From contig CAWIMV010000002.1 of NCBI GenBank assembly GCA_963837325.1, forward strand, positions 868,001 through 932,000: a stretch of 64,000 bases of DNA, in the 5' to 3' direction. The notes beneath the pieces are model-generated. The model saw only the letters and a program-made list of their open reading frames with translations. It ran no database searches and had not been told where the DNA came from. The first letter of the stretch is position 1; the number at the start of each line of letters is the position of its first letter. Position numbers and translations under genes: made by a program. This stretch comes from CAVQKZ01 sp963837325. Lineage in GTDB: Bacteria > Actinomycetota > Actinomycetes > Mycobacteriales > Jatrophihabitantaceae. Of this stretch, positions 9,456 through 18,111 are shown in pieces.

Positions 9456-11530
9456 TGTGGGTCTCCTTCTCCGGTTACCACGGCGAGAACGGCGCCGACG
9501 TCGACCTGTTGCCCGGCCCGCACTGGCAGCGCAGTGACGACACCCGCTGTTGGGGCATTGATCTGGTGCTGCATCTTCATCGCTTCCAACCACAGGATGG
9601 GTTGGCCCGCGTTCACGACTTCGCCTACGGCGGTGGCCACCCGCACGACCGAGCCGGGCATCGGCGCGAGCAGCGAACCCGGTGCGATGTCGCCGGCCGG
9701 GTCGGAGAACGGCTCGACGATGTCGAAGCGGACGCCGCCCACGGGCGAGTCGACGTAGCGGGCGTTGCCGTAGCGGGCCACGGCGAACGTACGGCGGAGG
9801 CCACCGTCATCGAGCACGACCTCGGTGGGGCCGGCATCGATCAAGTGGACGTCGGGGAAGTCGTCGGCGGCCAGCCCGGCGCGGCTATGGCGATAGGCGA
9901 CGGTGTGGCGACCGGCCGGTCCGTCGAGCTCGAGCCGCTGCGGTTGGCTGACGACGTTGCGCCAGCCGCTAGGGATGCCGCGCAGCACCGTGGCGTCGGA
10001 CCGCATGGCCGCGTCGTGGGCCAGGGCCACGGCCAGTGCGTAGATCCTCTCCGCCTCCGGCAGGACGAGCGGGGCGGCGAGCGCAGTCAGGTCGTGCCGG
10101 TCGAAGAACGCCGTGTCGGTCTCGCCGGCGAGGAAGGCTGGATGGGCCAAGACATTGACCAGCAGGTCGCGGTTGGTGATTGGACCATGGATGGTCGCGC
10201 GCCGCAGTGCATCGGCCAGGGCGCGGGCCGCCTGCGCCCGGGTCGGGGCCCAGCCGATGAGCTTCGCCAGCATCGCGTCGTAGTGGATGCTCACGATCGA
10301 GCCGTCCTCGACGCCGCTGTCGAGCCGGATCCCAGCGGGTCTCTGTGGCACCGCGAACCGATTACCGGCTGCAGTGACGGTGAAGCGGTGCAGCCGGCCG
10401 CTCTGCGGGGCCCAGTCGGCGGCCGGATCTTCGGCGTAGAGCCGAACCTCGATCGCGTGCCCGCCGGTGGGCGGTGGGTCGGGATCGAGCTGCCCCCCGT
10501 CGGCAACGTGCAGTTGGCAGGCGACGAGGTCGAGGCCGGTCGTGCATTCGGTCACCGGGTGTTCGACCTGCAGGCGGGTGTTCATCTCGAGGAAGAAGAA
10601 CCGTCCGTCGTCATCGGCGAGAAACTCGACCGTGCCGGCGCCGGTGTAGCCGATCGCTTTGGTCGCAGCGCGGGCGGCGTCGAAGAGATGCTCGCGCATT
10701 CCGTCGATGCGCTCGACCAGCGGCGATGGTGCTTCCTCTACGACCTTCTGGTGCCGGCGCTGGATGGAGCACTCCCGCTCGCCGACGGCCCACACCGTGC
10801 CGTGGCCATCGGCCAGGACCTGCACCTCGATGTGCCGTCCGGACGCGAGATAGGGCTCGCAGAAGACCGTCGGGTCGCTGAACGCGGCGGCGGCTTCCGC
10901 CCGCGCCAGGTCGAGTTCGCCAGGCAGGTCGGCTAGGTCGCGGACGATCCGCATGCCGCGTCCACCCCCGCCGGCCGATGCCTTGATGAGCACCGGCAGG
11001 TCGGCCGCGGTCACGCCGTCGGCCGCCAGCTCGTCGAGCACCGGTACACCCGCTGCGGCCATCAGTCGCTTGGCCTCGACCTTGCTGCCCATCGCCTCGA
11101 TCGCATCCGCCGGCGGGCCGATCCAGATGAGCCCGGCGTCGGTGACGGCGCGGGCGAAACCCGCGTTCTCGGACAGGAACCCGTAGCCGGGGTGGATCGC
11201 GTCGGCGCCGGCGCGCTGGGCCGCCTCGATGAGCAGGCCCGGCCGCAGATAGGTGTCCGCAGGCGCAGCGCCGGGCAGCCGAACAGCGACGTCGGCTTCC
11301 GCGACGTGCGGCGCGCCCGCGTCGGCGTCGGAGTACACCGCGACCGTCGCCAGGCCGAGCTCGCGGCAGGTCCGGAACACCCGGCGGGCGATCTCGCCCC
11401 GGTTGGCCACCAGCACCGAGCTGATCCGGTTTTCCCCGCGGGTGACCGGTTGAGGGCCGGTTTTCCCCGCTGGTGACCGATCTGGCGCGGAAAACCGGTC
11501 ACCAGCGGGGAAAACCTGATCGGCGGTCAC
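9452..11530 (-). CDS. Acyl-CoA carboxylase alpha subunit (biotin carboxylase and biotin carrier)
   Basis: Carboxylates its own biotin with bicarbonate and ATP and hands the group to the adjacent carboxyltransferase. The biotin-carboxylase N-domain begins at VLVANRGEIARRVF, followed by HPGYGFLSENAGFA, the ATP-grasp loop KASAGGGGRGMRIV, EMNTRLQVEHPVTE, and a C-terminal biotinyl domain with EAMKM (Lys about 652 of 692). The start is uncertain. The GTG at 11530 overlaps the carboxyltransferase stop (GTGA), as at most junctions here, but the first 35 or so residues are then encoded by an inverted-repeat element (11427-11515) and have no biotin-carboxylase character. A GTG at 11416 gives a conventional N-terminus (MLVANRGEIARR, 654 residues) but has no ribosome site. 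Position matches accA2. Confidence 0.93.
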   Translation of the reverse strand: MTADQVFPAGDRFSAPDRSPAGKTGPQPVTRGENRISSVLVANRGEIARRVFRTCRELGLATVAVYSDADAGAPHVAEADVAVRLPGAAPADTYLRPGLLIEAAQRAGADAIHPGYGFLSENAGFARAVTDAGLIWIGPPADAIEAMGSKVEAKRLMAAAGVPVLDELAADGVTAADLPVLIKASAGGGGRGMRIVRDLADLPGELDLARAEAAAAFSDPTVFCEPYLASGRHIEVQVLADGHGTVWAVGERECSIQRRHQKVVEEAPSPLVERIDGMREHLFDAARAATKAIGYTGAGTVEFLADDDGRFFFLEMNTRLQVEHPVTECTTGLDLVACQLHVADGGQLDPDPPPTGGHAIEVRLYAEDPAADWAPQSGRLHRFTVTAAGNRFAVPQRPAGIRLDSGVEDGSIVSIHYDAMLAKLIGWAPTRAQAARALADALRRATIHGPITNRDLLVNVLAHPAFLAGETDTAFFDRHDLTALAAPLVLPEAERIYALAVALAHDAAMRSDATVLRGIPSGWRNVVSQPQRLELDGPAGRHTVAYRHSRAGLAADDFPDVHLIDAGPTEVVLDDGGLRRTFAVARYGNARYVDSPVGGVRFDIVEPFSDPAGDIAPGSLLAPMPGSVVRVATAVGEVVNAGQPILWLEAMKMQHQINAPTAGVVTALPVRAGQQVDVGAVLAVVTGEGDPQ
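11427..11515. repeat. REP/MITE-like element, cluster 1 (three copies of a 20-bp unit)
   Basis: Three copies of the unit TTTTCCCCGCTGGTGACCGG or its complement: forward at 11430-11449 (one change), forward at 11461-11480 (last base changed), reverse at 11495-11514. The second and third form an almost perfect 20-bp inverted repeat with a 14-base spacer. The block is flanked by direct CTGATC copies at 11421-11426 and 11516-11521, which look like a target-site duplication. It lies between the carboxyltransferase stop and the conserved start of the biotin carboxylase. A related cluster is at 50811-50928. Confidence 0.85.
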
Positions 11531-13125
11531 AGCCGGAACACCCCGTACCCGTCGGCGCCCTGCACCGGTGCGTTATGGACGGCCGACAGGGCGATACCGA
11601 GGACGGTGCGGGTGTCGCGCGGATCGATGATGCCGTCGTCGTACAGGCGTCCCGAGAGAAACGGCGCCAGCGACTCGGCTTCGATTTGGGCCTCGACGTA
11701 CTGGCGCATCTTCGCGTCACCGTCCTCGTCGTAGGCCTGCCCGCGGGCCTCGGCGGCCTGGCGCGCGACGATCGAGAGCACGCCGGCCAGCTGGGCCGGG
11801 CCCATCACCGCCGACTTCGCGCTCGGCCAGGTGAACAGGAAGCGCGGCTCGTACGCGCGGCCGCACATGCCGTAGTTGCCGGCGCCGTACGACGCGCCCA
11901 TCGTCACGGTCAGGTGCGGCACGGTGGAGTTGGACACCGCGTTGATCATCTGCGCGCCGTGTTTGATGATGCCGCCCTGCTCGTACTCCTTGCCGACCAT
12001 GTAGCCAGTGGTGTTCTGCAGGAACAGCAACGGGGTGTCGGCCCGGTTGGCCAGCTGGATGAACTGGGTCGCCTTCTGGGCCTCCTCGCTGAAGAGCACG
12101 CCGCGGGCGTTGGCCAGGATGCCGATCGGGTAGCCATGCAGAGTGGCCCAGCCGGTCACCAGCGACGACCCGTACAGCGGCTTGAACTCGTCGAAGTCCG
12201 AGCCGTCGACGATGCGGGCGATGACCTCGCGCGGGTCGAACGGGGTCTTGAGATCAGTCGGCACGAGCCCGAGCAACTCCTCCTCGTCGTGCACCGGCGC
12301 CGCGGGATCGGGCTTGGGGGTCGGACCCTGCTTGCGCCAGTTGAGGCGGGCGACGATCTGGCGGCCGATGCGGATCGCGTCCCGCTCGTCAACGGCGAAG
12401 TAGTCGGCCAGCCCGGACGTGCGCGCGTGCATCTCGGCCCCGCCGAGGGATTCGTCGTCGGATTCTTCGCCGGTGGCCATCTTGACCAGTGGCGGCCCGG
12501 CCAGGAAGACCTTCGCGCGCTCCTTGACCATGACGACGTAGTCCGACATCCCGGGGATGTACGCGCCGCCCGCGGTCGAGTTGCCGAACACGAGCGCGAT
12601 CGTGGGGATGCCGGCCGCCGACAGCCGGGTCAGGTCGCGGAACATCTGCCCGCCGGGGATGAAGATCTCCTTCTGCGTAGGCAGGTCGGCGCCACCGGAC
12701 TCGACCAGGCCGATGACCGGCAGCCGGTTCTGCCGCGCGATCTCGTTGGCCCGCAGGATCTTGCGCAGCGTCCAGGGGTTGCTGGCCCCGCCCCGGACGG
12801 TTGGATCGCTCGCGGTGATCACGCACTCGACGCCGCTGACCACGCCGATGCCGCTGACGATGCTGGCCCCGACCTGGAAGTCGCTGCCCCACGCCGCGAG
12901 CGTCGACAGCTCCAGGAACGGCGCGCCGGGGTCGAGCAGCAACTCGATGCGTTCGCGGGCCAGCAGCTTGCCTCGTTCGTGGTGTCGCGTCACGTACTTC
13001 TCGCCACCGCCGGCCACCGCCTTGGCCTGCTCGGCGTCGAGTTCGGCCACCTTGGCCAGCATGGCCGCCCGGTTGGTGGCGTACTCGGGCGAGCCGGGGT
13101 CGAGGGTCGAGCGCAGGATCGTCAT
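11527..13125 (-). CDS. Acyl-CoA carboxylase beta subunit (carboxyltransferase)
   Basis: Moves the carboxyl group from biotin to an acyl-CoA. The 532 residues form the two crotonase-like halves of the AccD/PCCB/MCCB family: N-half with RERIELLLDPGAPFLEL and an acyl-binding region around VRGGASNPWTLRK, C-half with NTTGYMVGKEYEQGGIIKHGA, GASYGAGNYGMCGRAYEP and the end segment GQAYDEDGDAKMRQYVEAQ. The IIKHGA and GAGNYGMCG motifs are those of methylcrotonyl/geranyl-CoA-type beta subunits more than of propionyl-CoA ones, which suggests a branched or unsaturated substrate. The ATG at 13125 overlaps the upstream dehydrogenase stop (ATGA). Position matches accD2. Confidence 0.92.
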   Translation of the reverse strand: MTILRSTLDPGSPEYATNRAAMLAKVAELDAEQAKAVAGGGEKYVTRHHERGKLLARERIELLLDPGAPFLELSTLAAWGSDFQVGASIVSGIGVVSGVECVITASDPTVRGGASNPWTLRKILRANEIARQNRLPVIGLVESGGADLPTQKEIFIPGGQMFRDLTRLSAAGIPTIALVFGNSTAGGAYIPGMSDYVVMVKERAKVFLAGPPLVKMATGEESDDESLGGAEMHARTSGLADYFAVDERDAIRIGRQIVARLNWRKQGPTPKPDPAAPVHDEEELLGLVPTDLKTPFDPREVIARIVDGSDFDEFKPLYGSSLVTGWATLHGYPIGILANARGVLFSEEAQKATQFIQLANRADTPLLFLQNTTGYMVGKEYEQGGIIKHGAQMINAVSNSTVPHLTVTMGASYGAGNYGMCGRAYEPRFLFTWPSAKSAVMGPAQLAGVLSIVARQAAEARGQAYDEDGDAKMRQYVEAQIEAESLAPFLSGRLYDDGIIDPRDTRTVLGIALSAVHNAPVQGADGYGVFRL

Positions 13126-14276
13126 GCCGAGTAGCCCAACAGCTTGGCCGACAGGCCGGTGAGGATTTCGTCGGTGCCACCGCCGATGCCGAGAATGCGC
13201 ATGTCGCGGTACTGCCGCTCGACTTCGGACTCGCGCATGTAGCCCATCCCGCCGTGTAATTGCACCGCGCGGTCGACCACCCACATCCCGGTTTCGACCG
13301 CGGTGTTCTTGGCGAAGCAGGCCTCCAGCGCAAGGTTGTGCTCACCGTTGGCCGCCCGTATCGCGACGCCACGGACGTAGGCCCGGGCCACGTCTATCCG
13401 CCGGGCCATCTCGGCCAGCGTGTGGTGCACGGTCTGCCGGCTGATGAGCGGGCGCCCGAACGTCTCACGCGTGCGGCACCATTCGACGCTGAGGTCCAGG
13501 CACCGCTGCGCACTCGAATAGGCCTGGGCGGCCAGGCCGATCCGTTCGCTGACGAAGTGCTGCGCGAGTTGGGCGAAGCCGCTGTTCTCCGCTCCGACCA
13601 GGTTCGCCGCTGGCACCCGCACGTCCGCGAACGAGAGCTCAGCCGTATCCGAGCACAGCCAGCCCATCTTCGCCAACTTGCGGGAAACCGTGAACCCGGG
13701 CGTGCCCTTCTCGATCACCAGCAGCGAGATGCCGGCCGCGCCTGCGTCGCCCGTGCGCACCGCCGTGACCACGAAGTCCGCGCGCGCGCCCGACGTTATG
13801 TAGGTCTTGGCGCCGTTGACCACGTACTCCGCGCGGTCACGCTTGGCGCTGGTGCGTAACGCCGCAACGTCGGAGCCGCCGTCGGGCTCGGTGATCGCCA
13901 GAGCGCCGATCAGCTCGCCGGCGAGCGTGGGACGTACCCACCGCTCGATCTGAGCCGCGTCGCCGGCCGCGACCAGGTGCGGCAGCGCAATGCCGGACGT
14001 GAACAGGCCGGCGAACAGCCCGCCGGCGCCGCCGCTGTAATGCACCTGCTCGCACAGGGTCAGTGCATCGATGGCGTCGCCACCACCACCGCCGCTCGAC
14101 TCGGGGAACGACAGCCCGATCAGGCCGAGTTCCGCGGCGCGCCGGTGCAGTGCGCGCGGCAGCTCGCCGGCCTGCTCCCACTCACCCTGGTACGGCAGCA
14201 CGTCGCGCTCGACGAAGCGCGTGACCGTCTCGCGCAGAGCTTGGCGTTCGGCCGTGGCGTAGGGATCGCTGATCAC
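13122..14276 (-). CDS. Acyl-CoA dehydrogenase (second)
   Basis: FAD acyl-CoA dehydrogenase of 384 residues, distinct from the first one in the operon. Visible: helical N-domain (ERQALRETVTRFVERDVLPY), ALAITEPDGGSDVAAL at the flavin, YVVNGAKTYITSGARADF in the beta domain, and the C-terminal HGGMGYMRESEVERQYRDMRI signature region ending in the FAD-binding GIGGGTDEI. The GTG at 14276 overlaps the AtuA-like stop (GTGA). Two dehydrogenases flanking a carboxylase are typical of branched-chain acyl or acyclic terpene breakdown, where separate dehydrogenations occur. Position matches fadE13. Confidence 0.92.
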   Translation of the reverse strand: MISDPYATAERQALRETVTRFVERDVLPYQGEWEQAGELPRALHRRAAELGLIGLSFPESSGGGGGDAIDALTLCEQVHYSGGAGGLFAGLFTSGIALPHLVAAGDAAQIERWVRPTLAGELIGALAITEPDGGSDVAALRTSAKRDRAEYVVNGAKTYITSGARADFVVTAVRTGDAGAAGISLLVIEKGTPGFTVSRKLAKMGWLCSDTAELSFADVRVPAANLVGAENSGFAQLAQHFVSERIGLAAQAYSSAQRCLDLSVEWCRTRETFGRPLISRQTVHHTLAEMARRIDVARAYVRGVAIRAANGEHNLALEACFAKNTAVETGMWVVDRAVQLHGGMGYMRESEVERQYRDMRILGIGGGTDEILTGLSAKLLGYSA

Positions 14277-15967
14277 AGCAGCACCACCGGCACGTCGACC
14301 TTGCGCGAGCCCAACCATTCGCCGACGGCCTTGGCCTGCGGGTCGTGCCGCGCGTTGGACGCCACGCCCTCGCCGAGCAGTCCCTCGACGACGAAGTTGA
14401 GCGCGCGCAGGTTGGGCAGCACGTGCCGCGTGACCCGTAGCGGCTGGGTCTCGGGCAGCAGCGATTGGAACAGCTCGACGGTGAGCACGTTGGCCAGCCA
14501 CCGCCAGCATTCGGCGCTGGGCGCCCAGACCCCGACGTTGGCGTCGCCGCCCTTGTCGCCGCTGCGGGTGCCGGCGACGAGTCCGAGCGGCATCCGCATC
14601 GTCTCGCCGTCCGGAAGTGGTGGCGGCAGCGCAGGCTCAGCAAGCCCTTGTAGCGCAAGGGTTTCCGGCGCCGCCGCGATGTCGAACCGCATGCCGTCGG
14701 GCAACACCGCGACGTGTGGAACGAGGCCCGGTTCGACGTAGGCCGCAGAGAACACGCCGTAGGGAGTCGCATCGCCGGGGGGCGCCGTGACGTGGAACCC
14801 GGGATAACCCGACAGCGCGAGTTCGATAGTGGCACTGGAGAACGCCCGGCCGACCACCTTGGGATCGGGCCCGCGCGCGACGCAGTGCAGCAGGGCGGTC
14901 GCTTCCTCTTGTACGTCGCAGTCGTAGTGGTTCGTGTGGGCGAGGGTCCAGCTCGCGTCGAGGTGCGCGAGCTGGCTGCGGACGGTGGCCGCCTTGGCGT
15001 CGACGTGGTTGCCGGTAAGGACGAACGTGACTTCGTTGCGGAAGCCGCCCAGAGTGTTCAGCCCGACCTTTAACGTGGGCGGGGGCGGTTCGCCTTGGAC
15101 GCCGCTAATGCGCACCCGGTTGGAGCCGTCCGCGGCCAGCCGGATGGTGTCGAAGCGGGTTGTGACGTCAGGGCCGGCGTAGCGCGGACCGCTGATCTCG
15201 TACAGCAGCTGCGCGGTGATGGTCCCGACCGAGACGATGCCGCCGGTGCCGGGGTGCTTGGTGATGACGCTCGAGCCGTCCGCGTGCACTTCGGCAATCG
15301 GGAACCCGGGATGCCCGAGCCCGTCCTCCATCTCCTCGCGGAAGAACGAGTAGTTGCCGCCGGTGGCCTGCGGTCCGCATTCGATGACGTGCCCGGCCAC
15401 GACCGCACCGGCCAGCGCGTCGTAGTCGGTGTTTGACCAACCGAAGTGGGCCGCGGCCGGTCCGACGACGAGCGAGGCGTCGGTGACCCGGCCGGTGACG
15501 ACGACGTCGGCGCCGGCCCGCAGGCACCGGGTGATGCCCCAGGCCCCGAGGTAGGCGTTGGCCGCCAGCGGCTCACCCAGCCCGAGTTCGCCGGCGCGGT
15601 GGTGCAGGTCGTCGCCTTCGACATGGGCGACGGCGACGTCGAGCCCGAGTCGCGCCGCAAGTGTGCGCACCGCGGCGGCCAGACCGGCCGGGTTGAGGCC
15701 GCCCGCGTTGGTGACGATCTTGACCCCGCGCTCGACGGCCGTCCCCAGCGACGTCTCGAGCTGGCGCAGGAACGTCTTGGCATAACCCAGGCTCAGATCC
15801 TTGAGCCGATCGCGGGCGAGGATGAGCATGGTCAGCTCGGCCAGGTAGTCGCCGGTGAGCACGTCCAACTCGCCGCCGGTGAGCATCTCCTGCATCGCCG
15901 AGGCGCGGTCGCCATAGAACCCCGACGCGTTGCCGATCCGGATCGGCGCCGACGCGGCGCTGGTCAC
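14273..15967 (-). CDS. AtuA-like protein (DUF1446, acyclic terpene utilisation family)
   Basis: A 564-residue member of the DUF1446/AtuA family. Pseudomonas AtuA belongs to the citronellol/geraniol pathway, but its reaction is not established. Family hallmarks are the start RIGNASGFYGDRASAM, then GGELDVLTGDYLAELTM, KIVTNAGGLNP, VVTGRVTDASLVVGP and ECGPQATGGNYS; the C-terminal part with AGTRSGDKGGDANVGVW resembles the short AtuA-associated domain fused on. The GTG at 15967 overlaps the upstream stop (GTGA). Together with the carboxylase and two dehydrogenases it points to isoprenoid or branched-acid degradation. Rv0976c holds the same place in M. tuberculosis. Confidence 0.85.
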   Translation of the reverse strand: MTSAASAPIRIGNASGFYGDRASAMQEMLTGGELDVLTGDYLAELTMLILARDRLKDLSLGYAKTFLRQLETSLGTAVERGVKIVTNAGGLNPAGLAAAVRTLAARLGLDVAVAHVEGDDLHHRAGELGLGEPLAANAYLGAWGITRCLRAGADVVVTGRVTDASLVVGPAAAHFGWSNTDYDALAGAVVAGHVIECGPQATGGNYSFFREEMEDGLGHPGFPIAEVHADGSSVITKHPGTGGIVSVGTITAQLLYEISGPRYAGPDVTTRFDTIRLAADGSNRVRISGVQGEPPPPTLKVGLNTLGGFRNEVTFVLTGNHVDAKAATVRSQLAHLDASWTLAHTNHYDCDVQEEATALLHCVARGPDPKVVGRAFSSATIELALSGYPGFHVTAPPGDATPYGVFSAAYVEPGLVPHVAVLPDGMRFDIAAAPETLALQGLAEPALPPPLPDGETMRMPLGLVAGTRSGDKGGDANVGVWAPSAECWRWLANVLTVELFQSLLPETQPLRVTRHVLPNLRALNFVVEGLLGEGVASNARHDPQAKAVGEWLGSRKVDVPVVLL

Positions 15968-16794
15968 CCGTCCACCCCTGATTGGGCAACTTCGGGCGGC
16001 CTGAGAGCGCGGCTGGGTGCGCGGCCGCCGCCGGGCGGTCCGGCGAAGGCTTGGGCGATGTCCAGCCACTCGTCGGCGTCGGCGCCAACGGCCTGCAGCG
16101 CGAGGTCGGCGCGATGCCGTCGTTGGGTCACCAGCAGGCAGAAGTCCAGCGCCGGCCCGGTGACCCGCTGCGCCGCGTCAGGCGGACCCCACGACCACAC
16201 GTCGTCGTCGGGCCCGCGCAGTTCGAACCGGAACGGCTCGGCCGGGACGGGCCGGTCGTTGACGAGGTAGGCGAAGTCGCGGGTGCGGGTGCCCAGGTGG
16301 GCCACGTGCCGCAAGCGCGCGCTGGGCGTGCTCGCCAACCCGAGTGCATCGATGACGTCTTGGCCGTGCGCCCAGGTCTCCATCAGCCGCGCGGTCGCCA
16401 TCGACGTCGCACTCATCGGAGGCCCGAACCAGACCAGCTTCGTACCGTCGGGGATAGCGGCGAGTGCACGCGATAAGTCGGCCCGCCCGGCCCGCCAGGC
16501 GACGAGGAGGTCTGCCACCGGCTGGGCCGCACCGTCCGCGGCCGCCTGGTCGACATAGCTGGTGCCGTTGGTGGCCAGCGTGTGCGCGGCGTCGCGCTGG
16601 AACCGCTCGGGGTCGGTCACCGCAAGCAGCGCCACGTCGTCGGTCCAGGCCAGGTGCGCGATCTGGTGGGCGATCGTCCAGCCGGTGGCCGGCGTCGGCT
16701 GGGCCCACCCCTCGGCCGGGAGGGCCGCGACCACCGCGTCGAGTTGGTCACCTTCCGCGGCGAGGTCGGCGAGTACGGCGCTCAGGTCTGCCAC
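15964..16794 (-). CDS. TIGR03084-family DinB-like protein
   Basis: First gene of the acyl-CoA operon, 276 residues. The N-terminal four-helix region (ATGWTIAHQIAHLAWTDD and METWAHGQDVIDAL) carries the spaced His residues of the DinB/maleylpyruvate-isomerase metal-binding fold. The C-terminal part, with RGPDDDVWSWGPPDAAQRV and FCLLVTQRRH, matches the TIGR03084 extension. The function is unknown; thiol-dependent (mycothiol) isomerase or transferase activity is known for relatives. The start is a GTG at 16794 in a 75-base gap after the MscS stop, where the operon promoter must lie. A Pro/Arg-rich tail of about 20 residues ends the protein. Confidence 0.8.
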   Translation of the reverse strand: MADLSAVLADLAAEGDQLDAVVAALPAEGWAQPTPATGWTIAHQIAHLAWTDDVALLAVTDPERFQRDAAHTLATNGTSYVDQAAADGAAQPVADLLVAWRAGRADLSRALAAIPDGTKLVWFGPPMSATSMATARLMETWAHGQDVIDALGLASTPSARLRHVAHLGTRTRDFAYLVNDRPVPAEPFRFELRGPDDDVWSWGPPDAAQRVTGPALDFCLLVTQRRHRADLALQAVGADADEWLDIAQAFAGPPGGGRAPSRALRPPEVAQSGVDG

Positions 16795-16802
16795 CGGTCG
16801 AG

Positions 16803-16819
16803 CCTGGCATGCGGCCAGG
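16803..16819 (-). promoter_or_regulatory. Inverted repeat in the acyl-CoA operon promoter region
   Basis: CCTGGC-atgcg-GCCAGG lies 8 bases upstream of the TIGR03084 gene start, in the only intergenic space before the seven-gene leftward operon. It is a plausible operator for the operon's own TetR regulator. The size fits, but the assignment is inference. A run of seven T (plus strand) lies just beyond it at about 16840. Confidence 0.3.
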
Positions 16820-16869
16820 AAGAAATCAATGACGCTTGCTTTTTTTGCCAGCCGAGGGCCCTCACCACA

Positions 16870-17595
16870 TCAATCGCCGAGCGACCCCGGTGGCGCGTAC
16901 GGCGGCTCCTCGTCGTCGACAGCCGGCGGTTCCGGCACCGAGGGCAACGGGCCGACCGCGGCAGCGAGCAATCCGCTGTTGGGCAGGTTCAGGACACCTT
17001 CATCGGTGGCCAGCGTCGTGTAGAGCAGGCCGACTGACGTCACCGTGCCCTGCATGATCCCGCCGAGGGCACCGGAGCGCACCTGGATCCGTTCGCCCGG
17101 GAGGTAGGGCTGGGCGAAGAGCAGCACGATGCCGGCAAAGATGTTGCCAAGGGTCTGCTGGGCCGCGATCCCAAGGATCACGCCGGTGACCGCACCGCCG
17201 ACGAGCAGGTGGCCGACCGGGATCGCGAACAGGTCCAGCGCGACCAGCACCACGATCAGGTAACCGACCAGCAGGGTGGCGACGCGCAGCAGCGTGGCCG
17301 CGGCCGGCCCGGCGCGGGCGGCGCTCACCCGGGACAGTTCGCTCGCTGCACTGCGGGTGGCCACAGTGCCGAGGATCAGGAACCCGGCAACCAAGGCGTA
17401 GGCCGCGACGCGAGTATGCAGCTGGTCGGCGTGCACGCCGCCGATGCCGCGTCCGACTCCGGAGCAGACGAGGGCGAGCACCCCGAAGACGACGACCCTG
17501 CGCAAGTCGAGCCGCACGTGCGCCTCAACGGCTCGCAACGCTGACCGCATTGTCGCGTCGGACTCCCTGATCCTGCGAATCCGCTTACGCCACAA
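16870..17595 (-). CDS. Small MscS-type mechanosensitive channel protein
   Basis: Predicted membrane channel of 241 residues opened by membrane tension, or a channel-like protein of that family. Membrane segments about 33-50, 63-80 and 102-125 precede a glycine/alanine-rich pore helix with GGAVTGVILGIAAQQTLGNIFAGI, the most conserved MscS element. The following beta domain is present (PYLPGERIQVRSG, GTVTSVGLLYTTLAT, LPNSGLL), but the usual alpha/beta C-terminal vestibule is missing; instead a Pro/Glu-rich acidic tail ends the protein. An internal ATG at about residue 16 is an alternative start. No partner gene is evident. Confidence 0.85.
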   Translation of the reverse strand: MWRKRIRRIRESDATMRSALRAVEAHVRLDLRRVVVFGVLALVCSGVGRGIGGVHADQLHTRVAAYALVAGFLILGTVATRSAASELSRVSAARAGPAAATLLRVATLLVGYLIVVLVALDLFAIPVGHLLVGGAVTGVILGIAAQQTLGNIFAGIVLLFAQPYLPGERIQVRSGALGGIMQGTVTSVGLLYTTLATDEGVLNLPNSGLLAAAVGPLPSVPEPPAVDDEEPPYAPPGSLGD

Positions 17596-17631
17596 GGCCT
17601 TCTCGCATTCGATCGAGGAAGTGAGAGCCGG

Positions 17632-17964
17632 TTAGGACGCTTCGAACGGCCAGCCCGATTCCGATGTGGCGCGCGACTGTTGCGAGTAGGCGTGCAGGTT
17701 GGCGGCGGTGTTGCTCACCGCCTGCGCGACGTCGACGCCGGTCTGGTCGGCCAGCAGGTAGACGCCGTAAGCGAGCTCCCCGAGCCGGGCCGGCCAGTCC
17801 GGGCCGGGCCGGTAGGGCCGCCGGCCGCGCTCGGTCGTGGCCGTCACGGAAGCGGTCAGCGTGCCGAGGATCGTCTGCAGTTCGAGCAGCAGCGTGGGCA
17901 CCGTCGCGTGCAGGTCGGCCGCATCGGCGCTTTGCGCCACCACCTGCTGGACATCACCGTTCAC
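17632..17964 (-). CDS. MazG-like small helical protein
   Basis: A 110-residue, almost wholly helical protein. The segment DWPARLGELAYGVYLLADQTGVDVAQAVSNTAANL resembles the metal-binding helices of all-alpha NTP pyrophosphohydrolases (MazG/dUTPase superfamily), but the usual EExxE...ExxD acidic set is incomplete: only one Glu before the central helix and one Asp near its end are seen. Catalysis is therefore doubtful. The GTG at 17964 follows a GAGGACGGGC ribosome site at a good distance; the longer open frame upstream has no coding character. It lies between the MscS gene and the rightward DUF2520 gene. Confidence 0.55.
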   Translation of the reverse strand: MNGDVQQVVAQSADAADLHATVPTLLLELQTILGTLTASVTATTERGRRPYRPGPDWPARLGELAYGVYLLADQTGVDVAQAVSNTAANLHAYSQQSRATSESGWPFEAS

Positions 17965-18111
17965 GCCCGTCCTCGCTTCGCTGCGGGCACAAGCGGGGCT
18001 GGACGCTCCCGGTGCCGATCGGTTTTGGCGCTGTGTTGAATCGCCCTCAAATCTAGCGGATCGTCCCAAGTACGCTGGCCGCGATCCAGCCCCCAGCCGA
18101 GGACGCTGCCT

